Part shown: piece after piece, positions 25,786 to 34,320 of the stretch
How the letters are laid out: every line of letters begins with the position of its first letter
Numbering within the stretch: the stretch's first letter is position 1
Source of the DNA: a bacterium
GTDB lineage: Bacteria > Bacillota > Clostridia > Lachnospirales > Lachnospiraceae
DNA length: 61,510 nucleotides
Assembly (NCBI GenBank): GCA_023667365.1
Contig: JAMPAG010000006.1
Coordinates: forward strand, 1-61,510
Direction: 5' to 3'
Program-made: the position numbers and the translations under genes
Notes under the pieces: model-generated
What the model was told of the DNA's origin: nothing
Database searches by the model: none
What the model saw: the letters and a program-made list of their open reading frames with translations, nothing else

Positions 25786-27579
25786 TTACTCCCACGGATT
25801 CCCGTCGGGCGAAACGGTCTTCTGCTCCGCGAACCACTCACGCAGGAATGTGCGCAGGGAGCCTTTCTCCACCTGCACGTTATAGGTCTGTCCGACCTCC
25901 TCGGTGTAGCTGTCCTTGATAAATGCGATCCGGTAAATCTGATCGTCCTCCAGCTCCATACCGCCCCTTGTCACCAAAGTATAAGCGTACGGTACGCCGT
26001 CCCCAACCATGTCGAATCCGGCCGCCGCCAGTTCTTTTGCCTGCGCGCCCGTCATCGTCAGCACCGCATACTCGCCGTCATGCCCCGATGCAATGGTGTT
26101 CGTCACCTCTGAATTGATCCTCCCCTGATACAGCCTGCCGGTCACGCCGTCCGCCAGCTTGCGTCCGCCTTCCTTATATTCCGTCCCGAAAGGAATCATG
26201 GCGGCGTCCGCGCCGACAGCGCTTCCCAGTACCCTTCCTACCAGCTGCGCCGTCTCTTCCAGCGTGAAATCCGCCGTGCTCTCACAAAAATACACCTCGT
26301 CCTGACTGTTCAGGTAATTACTCTGCAGCTCGTCCATTCTTCTGATACATTCCGTTCCATCTATGCCGTCCTGCCCCTGAAACCATTCCTTATACGCCTG
26401 CCCCATATCTGCCAGAACATTCTCCCAGCCGGCGTATGTCATCCGAAATGCACGCCCTTCCCGCATCGCCTGCTGAGCGTCATAAATCATGGAATCCTCC
26501 GAAAGCTCCACATTGTTAAGCACATTCATGACGCAGGGTGTCTCTTCGCCCGAAAACGCCGCCTGTCCCTCCTCGGAATACAACAGAGCAAGCACACGAA
26601 GCGCCTTCTCCAGCTTCTCCTCGTTCCCCGGCTCCGTCAGCCGTTTGCTGATGCCGATATAACTTGTGGGGTTATACATATAAATATTTTTGCTTCCGTC
26701 CGCGCCGATATAGGGCATCATGCCCACCTCGTCCCCGTTTGATAAAAACGGACTTTCCATGAGCGCCGCCATTGTAAAAAACACCGTCCTGCGCCCTGCC
26801 AGATAATTCTCTATCACTTCCGTATTGGATATGTCGTCCGGATCAGCGCTATACATGCCGATGTCGATGTACTTCTGCACATAATCCATCGTGCCTTCCC
26901 ACATGCCTTCCGCCGTCGCCTCGCCCGCCAAAAAGTCCCGCTCCCAGTTCACACCCTCAGGCGTTGTCAGCCAATCGGTCTTTGCCAGATTGAACACCGC
27001 GGAAAACGGATTTCCCGTAAGCTGTGTTCCCACCATACCCGGAATCAGACCCTCCGCGCGGATTTCCTCGCACAACGCTTCCAGTTCCGCAAAGTTTTCG
27101 GGCAGCTCCCACCCGTTTTCCTCCATCAGCGTCTTATTATACAGGATACCGTATATCGCGTTGTTGACAGGCAAAAGATAAACTCCTCCGTCAATGGACA
27201 CCTGATCCAGAACAGAGGTCGAAAGATTATTGATAAAATCATAGCCGGACAGATCCACCAGCCGCTCTTTGGCAAGCTCCTCGTCCAAAATCTGCGACGT
27301 GCTGAACAGATCCGGAATGTCGTCAGCGCGCATCTGCGCCCAGCTGTAGCCGGTATAGTTTGCGCCGGCATATGCGACAAACTCAATCTCAATGTCCGGC
27401 TCCCGTTCACCCAAAAGCTCCCAAAAATCGTCGTAGCCGCCCCATGTCACCCATGTCAGCGCACTGCTATCCTGCGCTTCCGTACCGCCCTGCGTCTGCT
27501 TGTCCGAACCGCAGGCGGATAATAATAGTGCCGGAATTACAAAAAGCGCCAAAAGGCGCCGAACTGATTGTTTCATCAT
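25786..27579 (-). CDS. Lipoprotein: solute-binding domain fused to 5'-nucleotidase C domain (paralogue)
   Basis: 597 residues, same architecture as the downstream gene. Lipobox LLSAC (Cys22); binding-protein domain about 30-400; C-terminal 5'-nucleotidase-C-like part about 430-597 (VLTMTGAQAKELAAAGF, YTLVTRGGMELEDDQIYRIAF). The catalytic phosphatase domain is missing. The start at 27579 has AAAGGAG 9 bp upstream. First gene of the set, with its own promoter; the LytTR regulator gene lies upstream on the same strand. Ligand unknown; a nucleoside or nucleotide is plausible from the fused domain. Confidence 0.85.
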   Translation of the reverse strand: MMKQSVRRLLALFVIPALLLSACGSDKQTQGGTEAQDSSALTWVTWGGYDDFWELLGEREPDIEIEFVAYAGANYTGYSWAQMRADDIPDLFSTSQILDEELAKERLVDLSGYDFINNLSTSVLDQVSIDGGVYLLPVNNAIYGILYNKTLMEENGWELPENFAELEALCEEIRAEGLIPGMVGTQLTGNPFSAVFNLAKTDWLTTPEGVNWERDFLAGEATAEGMWEGTMDYVQKYIDIGMYSADPDDISNTEVIENYLAGRRTVFFTMAALMESPFLSNGDEVGMMPYIGADGSKNIYMYNPTSYIGISKRLTEPGNEEKLEKALRVLALLYSEEGQAAFSGEETPCVMNVLNNVELSEDSMIYDAQQAMREGRAFRMTYAGWENVLADMGQAYKEWFQGQDGIDGTECIRRMDELQSNYLNSQDEVYFCESTADFTLEETAQLVGRVLGSAVGADAAMIPFGTEYKEGGRKLADGVTGRLYQGRINSEVTNTIASGHDGEYAVLTMTGAQAKELAAAGFDMVGDGVPYAYTLVTRGGMELEDDQIYRIAFIKDSYTEEVGQTYNVQVEKGSLRTFLREWFAEQKTVSPDGNPWE

Positions 27580-27678
27580 ATGATTTGACTCCTTTGCGTT
27601 AATGTCACGCGCAGGAGCCCGTATTTTGCAGATTCCCACGCGCATAAATATAGCGATAGACCTAAAATCTACAGCTAC

Positions 27679-27706
27679 ATTTTAACAGGAACGGAAAAAA
27701 AGTCAA
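27679..27706 (-). promoter_or_regulatory. Promoter of the binding-protein/kinase operon
   Basis: Minus strand -35 TTGACT (27706-27701), 16-bp spacer, -10 TAAAAT (27684-27679), about 100 bp before the first lipoprotein gene. Confidence 0.65.
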
Positions 27707-27751
27707 TAACTCTCTTTCAGATTTCTGTTATCCCTTCTTCATTCGCCGGGC

Positions 27752-28468
27752 TTAAGCCTCATGCGTCTTTACATAATGATGGAGGCGCTTTACATGCTCG
27801 GTCTGCCAGAACGGAAACGAGAGCGTCTCCTGCGTGTCAAACACGATCTTTCCAAGGCGCACCTCCCGCACATGCGTCAGATTGACGATGCAGGTTTTTT
27901 CCGTGCGGAAGAAACGAGGATTATCTTCCAACGTAATCATTAAATCCAGCACCCGTCCAAGCGTGGAATGCACTTTGCCCGACGCCGTGTGAATATGCAT
28001 CGTGTGATGGTATTCGTTTGCATAGAGAATATCGCGTTCATGAAGATAGAGCGTCTCTTTTTCTCCCTGGATCGTGATCGGACGCTCCATATGCGTATGA
28101 ATTTCCAGCGCCTCGTCAATGACGGCGGAAAGCGCCTCTTTCTGAATTGGTTTTTTAATATGAAGAAGCAGGTCCGGCGACGCGGAAAACGCCGTGTAAT
28201 CCGTCTCGCCGGAGCACATCACGATCGGCGCCGTCACGCCCGCCTTGCGCAGCATGTGCGCAACATCCATGCCGTCCTTATCCCCCGCATGGCAGTCGAT
28301 AAAAAACAACTCATACTGCATGGGCGCGTGCAGCAGCGACTCAAAATTGCCGTGGCTGTCGATGTAGAGATTGCCCGTCGTCGGGATCCTCTTATCGGAT
28401 TCGCGTCCGAGCAGGCGCTCTAACTGCTTCCTGTCCGCAATATTATCATCATAGACCGCAATATGCAT
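27752..28468 (-). CDS. LytTR-family response regulator
   Basis: 238 residues: receiver domain (1-120; YDDN acidic pocket, phospho-acceptor in FFIDCHAGDKDG) and C-terminal LytTR DNA-binding domain (about 135-238; LYLHERDILYANEYHH and FFRTEKTCIVNL). The ATG at 28468 has GGAGG 7 bp upstream. No HPK10-type kinase gene is next to it. Neighbouring genes are the lipoprotein-kinase operon, which it may control (inference). Confidence 0.92.
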   Translation of the reverse strand: MHIAVYDDNIADRKQLERLLGRESDKRIPTTGNLYIDSHGNFESLLHAPMQYELFFIDCHAGDKDGMDVAHMLRKAGVTAPIVMCSGETDYTAFSASPDLLLHIKKPIQKEALSAVIDEALEIHTHMERPITIQGEKETLYLHERDILYANEYHHTMHIHTASGKVHSTLGRVLDLMITLEDNPRFFRTEKTCIVNLTHVREVRLGKIVFDTQETLSFPFWQTEHVKRLHHYVKTHEA

Positions 28469-28485
28469 ACGGATACCTCCTCTTT

Positions 28486-28779
28486 CTAAATCGTTCCAAT
28501 CTCGATCGGCAGCATAAAAAGAGCAACAACCGCGGCGATCTGCAATAAAAGAATGACGGGCAGACCGTACACAAAATACCAATGCCTTGTTTTATGACGG
28601 AACACATACATGCCCGCAATCGAACCGATACTCCCGCCGATCAGCGCAATCAGAAACAGCGTCGCTTCCGGAATGCGCCACAACTTTTTTCTCGCCTTGC
28701 GTTTATCCAGATACATGCTAAAAAAGCCGACAACATTCATCACCAGCAGATAAGCCGCAATCCACAAATATACACCCAT
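28486..28779 (-). CDS. DUF1294 membrane protein
   Basis: 97 residues with three membrane helices and the family core RIPEATLFLIALIGGSIGSI and RHKTRHW. Function of DUF1294 unknown. The ATG at 28779 has GTGGGGAG 7 bp upstream and is preferred over a TTG 18 bp earlier. It ends 17 bp before the LytTR regulator start, so the two are probably cotranscribed. Confidence 0.88.
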   Translation of the reverse strand: MGVYLWIAAYLLVMNVVGFFSMYLDKRKARKKLWRIPEATLFLIALIGGSIGSIAGMYVFRHKTRHWYFVYGLPVILLLQIAAVVALFMLPIEIGTI

Positions 28780-28874
28780 TTTCAAACTCCCCACCAAAAA
28801 TATAGCACAAACGAAACGGTTTTTGAAGTCCTCAAAAGCCGCCCCGGTTCCCCATTTTACACCCCGGCAAAAAA

Positions 28875-29981
28875 CTAACGGCAGATGTCATAAATGAACT
28901 CCGCATTCTTGTCCATCGCCTCATACGCCGTCTTAAACGGCGACATCTGAAATACATGCCACATGCCCTTGAACACATCCAGCTTTACGGAAACATTCGC
29001 CTTGATCATATTTTTATGGAGCTGCGTCGCGTCGTTTAAGAGAATCTCATTATCCCCCACCTGAATATAGGTTGGCGGAAATCCCGCGAAATCGCCAAAC
29101 AGCGGCGAGATCAACGGATTCTTCAAAACTTCTTCCCTGCCGTCTTGAGGGACGGATGCCTGCCCGGATCCGTCCGGTGCGGACTCCCGTTCTGTCGGCG
29201 CGGACTCCTGCCCTGCCGGCGCAGACTCCTGCCCTGCCGGCGCGGACTCCCGTTCTGTCGGCACAGACTCCCGTTTTGTCGGTGCAGACTCCTGCCCTGC
29301 CGGCGCGTTCTCTTGGTTGTCAGGTTCTGTCAGCCTTCCGATTTCCCCTACATACGCGGCGACCGCTTTATCCAGATATTCCTTGTCAAGCACCGGATCG
29401 AGCGACGCGCGCGTTTCATGGGAGCGGCCGCTTGACGTCAAATCCGTCCACGGCGACATGAGCATGAGCCCCCGCGGCAGAAGCCGTCCTTCTTCTTTTA
29501 GCTTTAACGTAAGCGACAGCGCCAGATTTCCGCCGGCGGAATCGCCCGCAACGATCACATCCCTTGCGCCGTAGCCTAACAGCATCAGATAATTCCATGC
29601 ACGCATCGCATCCTCCGCCGCGGCGGGATACGGATGTTCCGGCGCAAGGCGGTAATCAAAGCAAAACACATCCATGGACGTCGAGGCGGCAAGCTTCGTC
29701 GTCAGCGTCCGCGCATACAGACTGCTCCCCGTCATATAACCGCCGCCGTGACAGTACAAAATAACATACTTTTTCATATGCGCCCGGTCCACGCTCACCC
29801 ACTCGCCGTACATCCCGTCAATGTCAATCTCGCGGATCAGCGTATCTTTCCGGCTGCCGAGCACGGCGCCAAGATTATTCTGCGACTGCCTGTGCTTATC
29901 AATATCCTCCGCTTCCACCAGATTATGCACCTTGCGGATCACATTCATCAGATTCTGATTCGCCCTGCCGCTCAAAGCCAT
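28875..29981 (-). CDS. Alpha/beta hydrolase (esterase/lipase, HSL family) with repeat insertion
   Basis: 368 residues of the hormone-sensitive-lipase-like esterases. Oxyanion motif CHGGGYMTGSS, nucleophile Ser in GDSAGGNLAL, acid in VGDNEILLND and His in WHVFQM. An insertion of about 60 residues (about 215-275) made of six-residue-like units (QESAPT, ERESAP) interrupts the cap region and is Pro/Glu/Ser-rich. It lacks a signal peptide. Divergent from an acyltransferase-fold gene with overlapping promoter region, suggesting joint lipid or ester metabolism. Confidence 0.9.
   Translation of the reverse strand: MALSGRANQNLMNVIRKVHNLVEAEDIDKHRQSQNNLGAVLGSRKDTLIREIDIDGMYGEWVSVDRAHMKKYVILYCHGGGYMTGSSLYARTLTTKLAASTSMDVFCFDYRLAPEHPYPAAAEDAMRAWNYLMLLGYGARDVIVAGDSAGGNLALSLTLKLKEEGRLLPRGLMLMSPWTDLTSSGRSHETRASLDPVLDKEYLDKAVAAYVGEIGRLTEPDNQENAPAGQESAPTKRESVPTERESAPAGQESAPAGQESAPTERESAPDGSGQASVPQDGREEVLKNPLISPLFGDFAGFPPTYIQVGDNEILLNDATQLHKNMIKANVSVKLDVFKGMWHVFQMSPFKTAYEAMDKNAEFIYDICR
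29152..29315. repeat. Coding minisatellite in the esterase gene
   Basis: Repeated 18-24 bp blocks (GCGGACTCCTGCCCTGCCGG and CGGACTCCCGTTCTGTCGG types) encode the QESAP/RESAP insertion. Copies are arranged irregularly and stay in frame. Confidence 0.8.
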
Positions 29982-30023
29982 GCTCTTTTTCCCCCGTACC
30001 GTGACTTATTTGTTCTTTATCTG

Positions 30024-30052
30024 ATTATAATATAGGATGCCTTGAAATACAA
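30024..30052 (-). promoter_or_regulatory. Promoter of the esterase gene
   Basis: Minus strand -35 TTGTAT (30052-30047), 17-bp spacer, perfect -10 TATAAT (30029-30024), 43 bp before the ATG. Confidence 0.7.
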
Positions 30053-30065
30053 CCTCGTATCCCGA

Positions 30066-30094
30066 TTGTCAATGCGTATCTCCTATGCTACAAT
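30066..30094 (+). promoter_or_regulatory. Promoter of the acyltransferase-fold gene
   Basis: -35 TTGTCA (30066-30071), 17-bp spacer, -10 TACAAT (30089-30094). Divergent from the esterase promoter with 13 bp between the -35 boxes. The leader of about 150 nt contains a repeat element. Confidence 0.65.
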
Positions 30095-30151
30095 AAAAAA
30101 GGACGCGAAACGATTCTTCCGGGTTCGCGAAATCATCTGCACATTATTTTC

Positions 30152-30222
30152 AGGTAATTGCAAAATACAATTGGAAAACGTTCATGATTGTGCAAAATCT
30201 ATATAATGCGTTTTGCAATTTG
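30152..30222. mobile_element. Short derivative of the argB/argD MITE
   Basis: About 71 bp with inverted ends (AATTGCAAAATACA / TGCGTTTTGCAATT, imperfect). It shares ACGTTCATGATTGTnCAAAAT and CTATATnATGCGTTT with the 213-bp element at 10626 but lacks its middle of about 140 bp. It lies in the leader of the next gene. Confidence 0.65.
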
Positions 30223-30249
30223 CTGCACACCATTTTGAAAGGAATGCAC

Positions 30250-31557
30250 ATGCCGTTAAAACGTCCGCCCACAAGTGAAAAGCGTCCCAAAAAAGACTGG
30301 TACAAGCTCGACCTGTCGGCGATCGTCTACCCGACGCTCCAGCGGCGTGATTTTTCCGCCGTATACCGATTGAGCGTTACCTTGAAATCTCCCGTCGATC
30401 CGACGCTTTTGCAGCGCGCGGTCGATCTTTCGATGAAGCGCTTTCCCACCTACAAGACCGCGATCCGAAAAGGCCTGTTCTGGCGTTACTTGGAGCCGAA
30501 CCGGCGGCCGGGCCCGTATGTCATGCCGGACATCAAAAATCCCTGTATGCCGATGGGCTTTCAGACCAACAACCGCTACCTCGTGCGTTTTTACTATTAT
30601 GAAAACCGCATTTCCATGGAGGCGCACCACTGTCTCGGCGACGGCACGGGCGGCATGTGCGTATTGCAGACCGTGACCGCCATGTATCTGGAGCTTCAGG
30701 GACATTCCGTATCAAAAAAGTATTTCGTGCGCGACATCGACGAGGAGCCTTCCGCGGGCGAACTGGAAGACGCCTACATGCGCTATGCGGACGCGGGCGT
30801 ACACCCGCCGCGCGCCCATGAAAAAGCCTACCGCGTCCGCGGCACAAAGGAACCGTTTTATACGTTAAACATCATCAACGGTACGCTCTCTGCCGCAGAG
30901 GCAAAGCGGACCGCCAAACAATACGGCGTCACCGTGACGGAATATTTTAACGCCGTGCTTTTGTATGCTCTTTTGCAAAAACAGGAGAAAGAATGGCACC
31001 TTAGGCTGCGCCCGGTCAAAATCGCCATGCCCGTGAATCTGCGGCGCTTTTTCCCGTCTGAGACGCTGCGCAATTTTATCACGATGATCTATCCGGGGAT
31101 TGATCCGCGTCTCGGCTCCTATACGTTTGAGGAAATCGTGACGCAGACGCACAATTTCATGCGCTACTACATCAACGAAAAATTCCTGCGCGGCGACATC
31201 ACGACGAACGCGGCGACGCAGAGAAACCCGCTCATCCGCATTGTCCCGCTCTTTTTGAAGGATTTTATCGTCAGCCGGTTCTACGCGGCGATTCAGGATA
31301 AAAACTCCTCGGCGGGACTTACAAACATGGGGCTCTGCCCGGTGCCGGAGGACATGAAGCCCTATATTGAACGCTTTGATATTTATATGGGACAGCCGTT
31401 TTCCAGCCGGACAAACTGCGCCATCATCACCTACGAGGACACGCTCACAATCAATTTTGCGAGCAGCATCATCGAGGCGGACGTTGAGCGCCTCTTTTTC
31501 CGGAAGCTCGTGCAGGACGGCATTCACGTGAAGATCGCAAGCAACCGCGATCCGTAG
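30250..31557 (+). CDS. Condensation/alcohol-acetyltransferase-fold protein
   Basis: 435 residues resembling the chloramphenicol-acetyltransferase-like fold of NRPS condensation domains and alcohol acetyltransferases. The active-site motif HHCLGDGTGG (HHxxxDG) is near residue 120, and the C-terminus ends with the fold's strand region (TNCAIITYEDTLTINF). Free-standing, with no adenylation or carrier domains. The ATG at 30250 has AAAGGA 7 bp upstream. Followed 155 bp later by DUF6320 and divergent from an esterase. Likely transfers an acyl group in lipid or ester synthesis (inference). Confidence 0.82.
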   Translation: MPLKRPPTSEKRPKKDWYKLDLSAIVYPTLQRRDFSAVYRLSVTLKSPVDPTLLQRAVDLSMKRFPTYKTAIRKGLFWRYLEPNRRPGPYVMPDIKNPCMPMGFQTNNRYLVRFYYYENRISMEAHHCLGDGTGGMCVLQTVTAMYLELQGHSVSKKYFVRDIDEEPSAGELEDAYMRYADAGVHPPRAHEKAYRVRGTKEPFYTLNIINGTLSAAEAKRTAKQYGVTVTEYFNAVLLYALLQKQEKEWHLRLRPVKIAMPVNLRRFFPSETLRNFITMIYPGIDPRLGSYTFEEIVTQTHNFMRYYINEKFLRGDITTNAATQRNPLIRIVPLFLKDFIVSRFYAAIQDKNSSAGLTNMGLCPVPEDMKPYIERFDIYMGQPFSSRTNCAIITYEDTLTINFASSIIEADVERLFFRKLVQDGIHVKIASNRDP

Positions 31558-31576
31558 CGCGCCATTTTCCATATGA

Positions 31577-31671
31577 GATTTCAGCGTCAAAAGCCTTGCT
31601 TATCAACGTTACTCCGCAGATTTCTTTTGCGCAATCTGCAGCACCGATTTGGTGCAGGACTTTTGCCATCC
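31577..31671. repeat. Palindromic repeat, copy A
   Basis: 95-bp imperfect inverted repeat. Left arm GTCAAAAGCCTTGC and right arm GCAGGACTTTTGCC flank the core TATCAACGTTA (31601-31611), which is shared exactly with copy C near 49871. A smaller hairpin lies inside (GCACCGATTTGGTGC). Located in the leader of the DUF6320 gene, just after the upstream stop. Confidence 0.65.
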
Positions 31672-31712
31672 GAAACCGAATAAACATCACCCCAAGAAAG
31701 AAGGAGCCCGCC

Positions 31713-32417
31713 ATGTCCTATTGTGTCAACTGCGGCGTCGAACTGGACGCCTCCCATAAAACCTGTCCGCTCTGCAACACGCCTGTCATCAATCCGCGCG
31801 AGCTTCATGCGCACTGCACCGTTCCGCCGTTTCCGCAGGAAAAGGGACAGGTCGAGCTGGTCAAAAGAAAAGACGCCGCGCTTTTGTTGAGCGTCGTCCT
31901 GCTCTCAACGGCAGTCACGTGCGGTCTCTTAAACTTTTTTGTTTACAAGGCAAGCTTGTGGTCGCTCTCCATTATCGGCGCCTGCGGTGTCTTTTGGGTT
32001 TTCATGATCCCGCTCGTCATTTATACCAAGCTTTCCGCCTATGCGGCGCTCCTGTTAGACGGCGCCTCCGCCTGCGTCTACCTTTTTATGCTGACATGGC
32101 TGACAAAACAAAACGGCTGGTTTTTCGGCATTGCGCTGCCGATCGTTCTTCTTGTGACAGCGCTTGCCGAGAGTATGACGTTTCTGCTGCGCAGGTTCCA
32201 CTTTGCTTTTCTGGTGACGGCGACGGTCAGCATTATCGAGATCGCCGTGTTATGCGTCGGCATTGAACTCATTCTCAACCGCTATCTGCATCAAAGATTT
32301 TTCTTATCCTGGTCGGGTATCGTGCTGACGATCTGCACCATCATCACCATTGCGCTCGTCACGATCCTGTCAAAAAAGCGCCTGCGCAACGCAGTGCGCA
32401 GACGGCTTCATTTCTGA
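31713..32417 (+). CDS. DUF6320 membrane protein with N-terminal zinc ribbon
   Basis: 234 residues. A zinc-ribbon (CVNCGVELDASHKTCPLCNT, Cys4, Cys7, Cys17, Cys20) at the cytoplasmic N-terminus is followed by six predicted membrane helices. It fits the DUF6320 family, whose function is unknown. The ATG at 31713 has AAGGAG 6 bp upstream. Same strand as the acyltransferase-fold gene, so they are likely partners. Confidence 0.82.
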   Translation: MSYCVNCGVELDASHKTCPLCNTPVINPRELHAHCTVPPFPQEKGQVELVKRKDAALLLSVVLLSTAVTCGLLNFFVYKASLWSLSIIGACGVFWVFMIPLVIYTKLSAYAALLLDGASACVYLFMLTWLTKQNGWFFGIALPIVLLVTALAESMTFLLRRFHFAFLVTATVSIIEIAVLCVGIELILNRYLHQRFFLSWSGIVLTICTIITIALVTILSKKRLRNAVRRRLHF

Positions 32418-32423
32418 CACATA

Positions 32424-32498
32424 GAATTCGGGTATCAAAAGCCCTGCAATGAAATCTGCTATACAACGTTCAGAGGCAGGGCTTTTGACACCCGAATC
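32424..32498. repeat. Palindromic repeat, copy B
   Basis: 75-bp inverted repeat. Arms of 23-24 bp, TTCGGGTATCAAAAGCCCTGC-like and complement, with only two differences; loop contains the core ACAACGTT. It begins 6 bp after the DUF6320 stop and may act as terminator as well. Confidence 0.85.
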
Positions 32499-32519
32499 TT
32501 ACAGGTATTTTCATACCCC

Positions 32520-32546
32520 CAAAGAAATGCCTATGGCATTTCTTTG
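32520..32546. terminator. Short perfect hairpin between convergent genes
   Basis: CAAAGAAATGCC-TAT-GGCATTTCTTTG, a perfect 12-bp stem with A-rich start and T-rich end on both strands, suited to bidirectional termination between DUF6320 and the GT8::PlsC gene. Confidence 0.6.
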
Positions 32547-32568
32547 AAAGCGTGCGAAACACGATTTT

Positions 32569-34320
32569 TTATCCATACCGCAGTTCCTGCTTATAGGTCT
32601 CCTCGTAAATCCGCTTCCACATCTCAAAATTCTTTTCCCGCATGCTTTCGATGTTCTGCGCGCGTTTTTTATCCGGCGCCGGGTAAATCGGCTCGCCGAT
32701 GTGAACCGTATATTCCTGAACGAAAAAGCCGTCGCTGTCGATCACATCGCTGTCCTCCATCGTGATAAAACACGGCAGCACCGGAACGTTACTCCTGACC
32801 GCAAAATTAAACGCGCCCTTTTTGAGCGGCTTCGGCTTCCGGTAATTCCACCACATGCTCTGCTCAGGGTAAATCAGCATGAAATGCCCTTTCGCAAGCA
32901 CCGTGTCCATTGCATGCATAAATTTTTCCATCGTTTTGGCATTGGAACTCAACGGAAACGTGTTGCAGTTGCGCATCAGCATACCGTAAAACCCCGGAAA
33001 GCTCGTGTAATTTCCCTCACGGATCACACGATAAAGTTTTCGTTTTTTATGCCCTGCCGCCTCGTACACCATCTGCATGATAAAACTGTCGATCGCGCCA
33101 AAATGGTTACAGGTAATGACCGCGCCACTCTGTAAATTCTGATAGTGTTCAAGTCCCCGGATTTCCTTTATCACTAACTGCTTTGTCTTCAACAGATTAT
33201 TTAAGTAGACCCGCGCAACCCGGTAAGTCAGCCGGCTTTTGATTCTGCTGGAAAGCTTTTTCCCAAGATAATCGACCTCATCCGGTTTCAACTCCCTGCC
33301 GGGCGGATCCTCCTCCACATCCTCGTCAAACCGCCCTTCCCGTTCATACTGTTCTATTTTTTCCAGCACTTTCAAACGGTCCTTGGATTTGAGCCTGCCG
33401 CTGTTTTTTAAGTTCAGATAATTGTTTTCTTTTCCGGTCTCCTCGATCGCCGTCTGCATGAGGCGCTCGCACGAAAGCTGATCCTCGCGCCGCTGCTCGT
33501 CCGTATAGCTGCGCAGGATCTCTCTGATCTCCTCATACACGGGCGTCTTTTCGGCATAACGCCAAAAATACTCCTTACACCGGCAGTCCTCATAATGCCA
33601 CGGCTTGGAAACCATAATATAGTGAATGATCTTGAAGGTCTCCTCGGGCGCGCCAAGTTCGCCGAACAGTTCCATATTCCACTGCTGCGGCAAAAAAAGC
33701 ACATGATCCTTGCAGATCAAATTCAGATAATCCTCGTCCTGCGTCACCACGAAATCATACATGTGGAGCAGCTCGCCGAACTGCTCTAACACCTTTTGTT
33801 TCCGAAACTGCTCACAGTTTATCAACAGTACGCCGGCGTTAAAAAACTGATTGCGGTCAATGCCCATGACTTTTTCGACATACGTACCGTATACATCCTC
33901 CTGCACCATCGCCTGCTCGTGCGCCGCGCCGACATAGTTGTCGCCCAGCTCATACGCGTACAGCTCGGCAACGTCGCCTAAAACCACCGTGTCGCTGTCG
34001 ATGTAGATTGCTTTTTCATACTGCGGAAATTTCTCGGCGATAAAAAGCCGGTAATACGTTGTTTTCGTGTAATAATCACGGATCGGCAGCTTGTCATGGA
34101 TCGTCTCTAAATACTCGGACACATTTTCAAACCGGACCTCCACATTTTCCCGCGCCATGCCCGTTACCATGCGCTGCATCTCCCCGCACACATTCGTGTG
34201 CAGGATATGAATGACATACTGGTTCTCCGCGCTCGTGTGCTCCATCAAAGAGCACAGGGATACCGCCGTGAACTTGACAAAATTGTCGTCACAGGCATAA
34301 AAAACAGGTATCTTACTCAT
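32569..34320 (-). CDS. GT8 glycosyltransferase fused to PlsC-type acyltransferase
   Basis: 583 residues. The N-terminal half (1 to about 300) is a family 8 retaining glycosyltransferase: IPVFYACDDNFVKF, the D-x-D in YIDSDTVVLGD, and FNAGVLLIN. After a charged linker (about 300-370) the C-terminal part (about 385-575) is a 1-acylglycerol-3-phosphate acyltransferase-like domain: CNHFGAIDSF (H-x4-D) and LIYPEQSMWW, the second motif. The start at 34320 lies within the last codons of the upstream GT8 gene (8-bp overlap). Both activities in one chain imply glycosylation and acylation of one lipid product. No membrane anchor is obvious. Confidence 0.9.
   Translation of the reverse strand: MSKIPVFYACDDNFVKFTAVSLCSLMEHTSAENQYVIHILHTNVCGEMQRMVTGMARENVEVRFENVSEYLETIHDKLPIRDYYTKTTYYRLFIAEKFPQYEKAIYIDSDTVVLGDVAELYAYELGDNYVGAAHEQAMVQEDVYGTYVEKVMGIDRNQFFNAGVLLINCEQFRKQKVLEQFGELLHMYDFVVTQDEDYLNLICKDHVLFLPQQWNMELFGELGAPEETFKIIHYIMVSKPWHYEDCRCKEYFWRYAEKTPVYEEIREILRSYTDEQRREDQLSCERLMQTAIEETGKENNYLNLKNSGRLKSKDRLKVLEKIEQYEREGRFDEDVEEDPPGRELKPDEVDYLGKKLSSRIKSRLTYRVARVYLNNLLKTKQLVIKEIRGLEHYQNLQSGAVITCNHFGAIDSFIMQMVYEAAGHKKRKLYRVIREGNYTSFPGFYGMLMRNCNTFPLSSNAKTMEKFMHAMDTVLAKGHFMLIYPEQSMWWNYRKPKPLKKGAFNFAVRSNVPVLPCFITMEDSDVIDSDGFFVQEYTVHIGEPIYPAPDKKRAQNIESMREKNFEMWKRIYEETYKQELRYG

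Noticed and set aside
28180..28423. Arg-rich plus-strand frame opposite the LytTR gene
   Set aside because: Antisense to a well-supported coding region with composition typical of shadow frames.
30865..31590. Long minus-strand frame opposite the acyltransferase gene
   Set aside because: Overlaps fully a gene with conserved HHxxxDG motif, promoter and SD; the antisense product has no recognisable feature.
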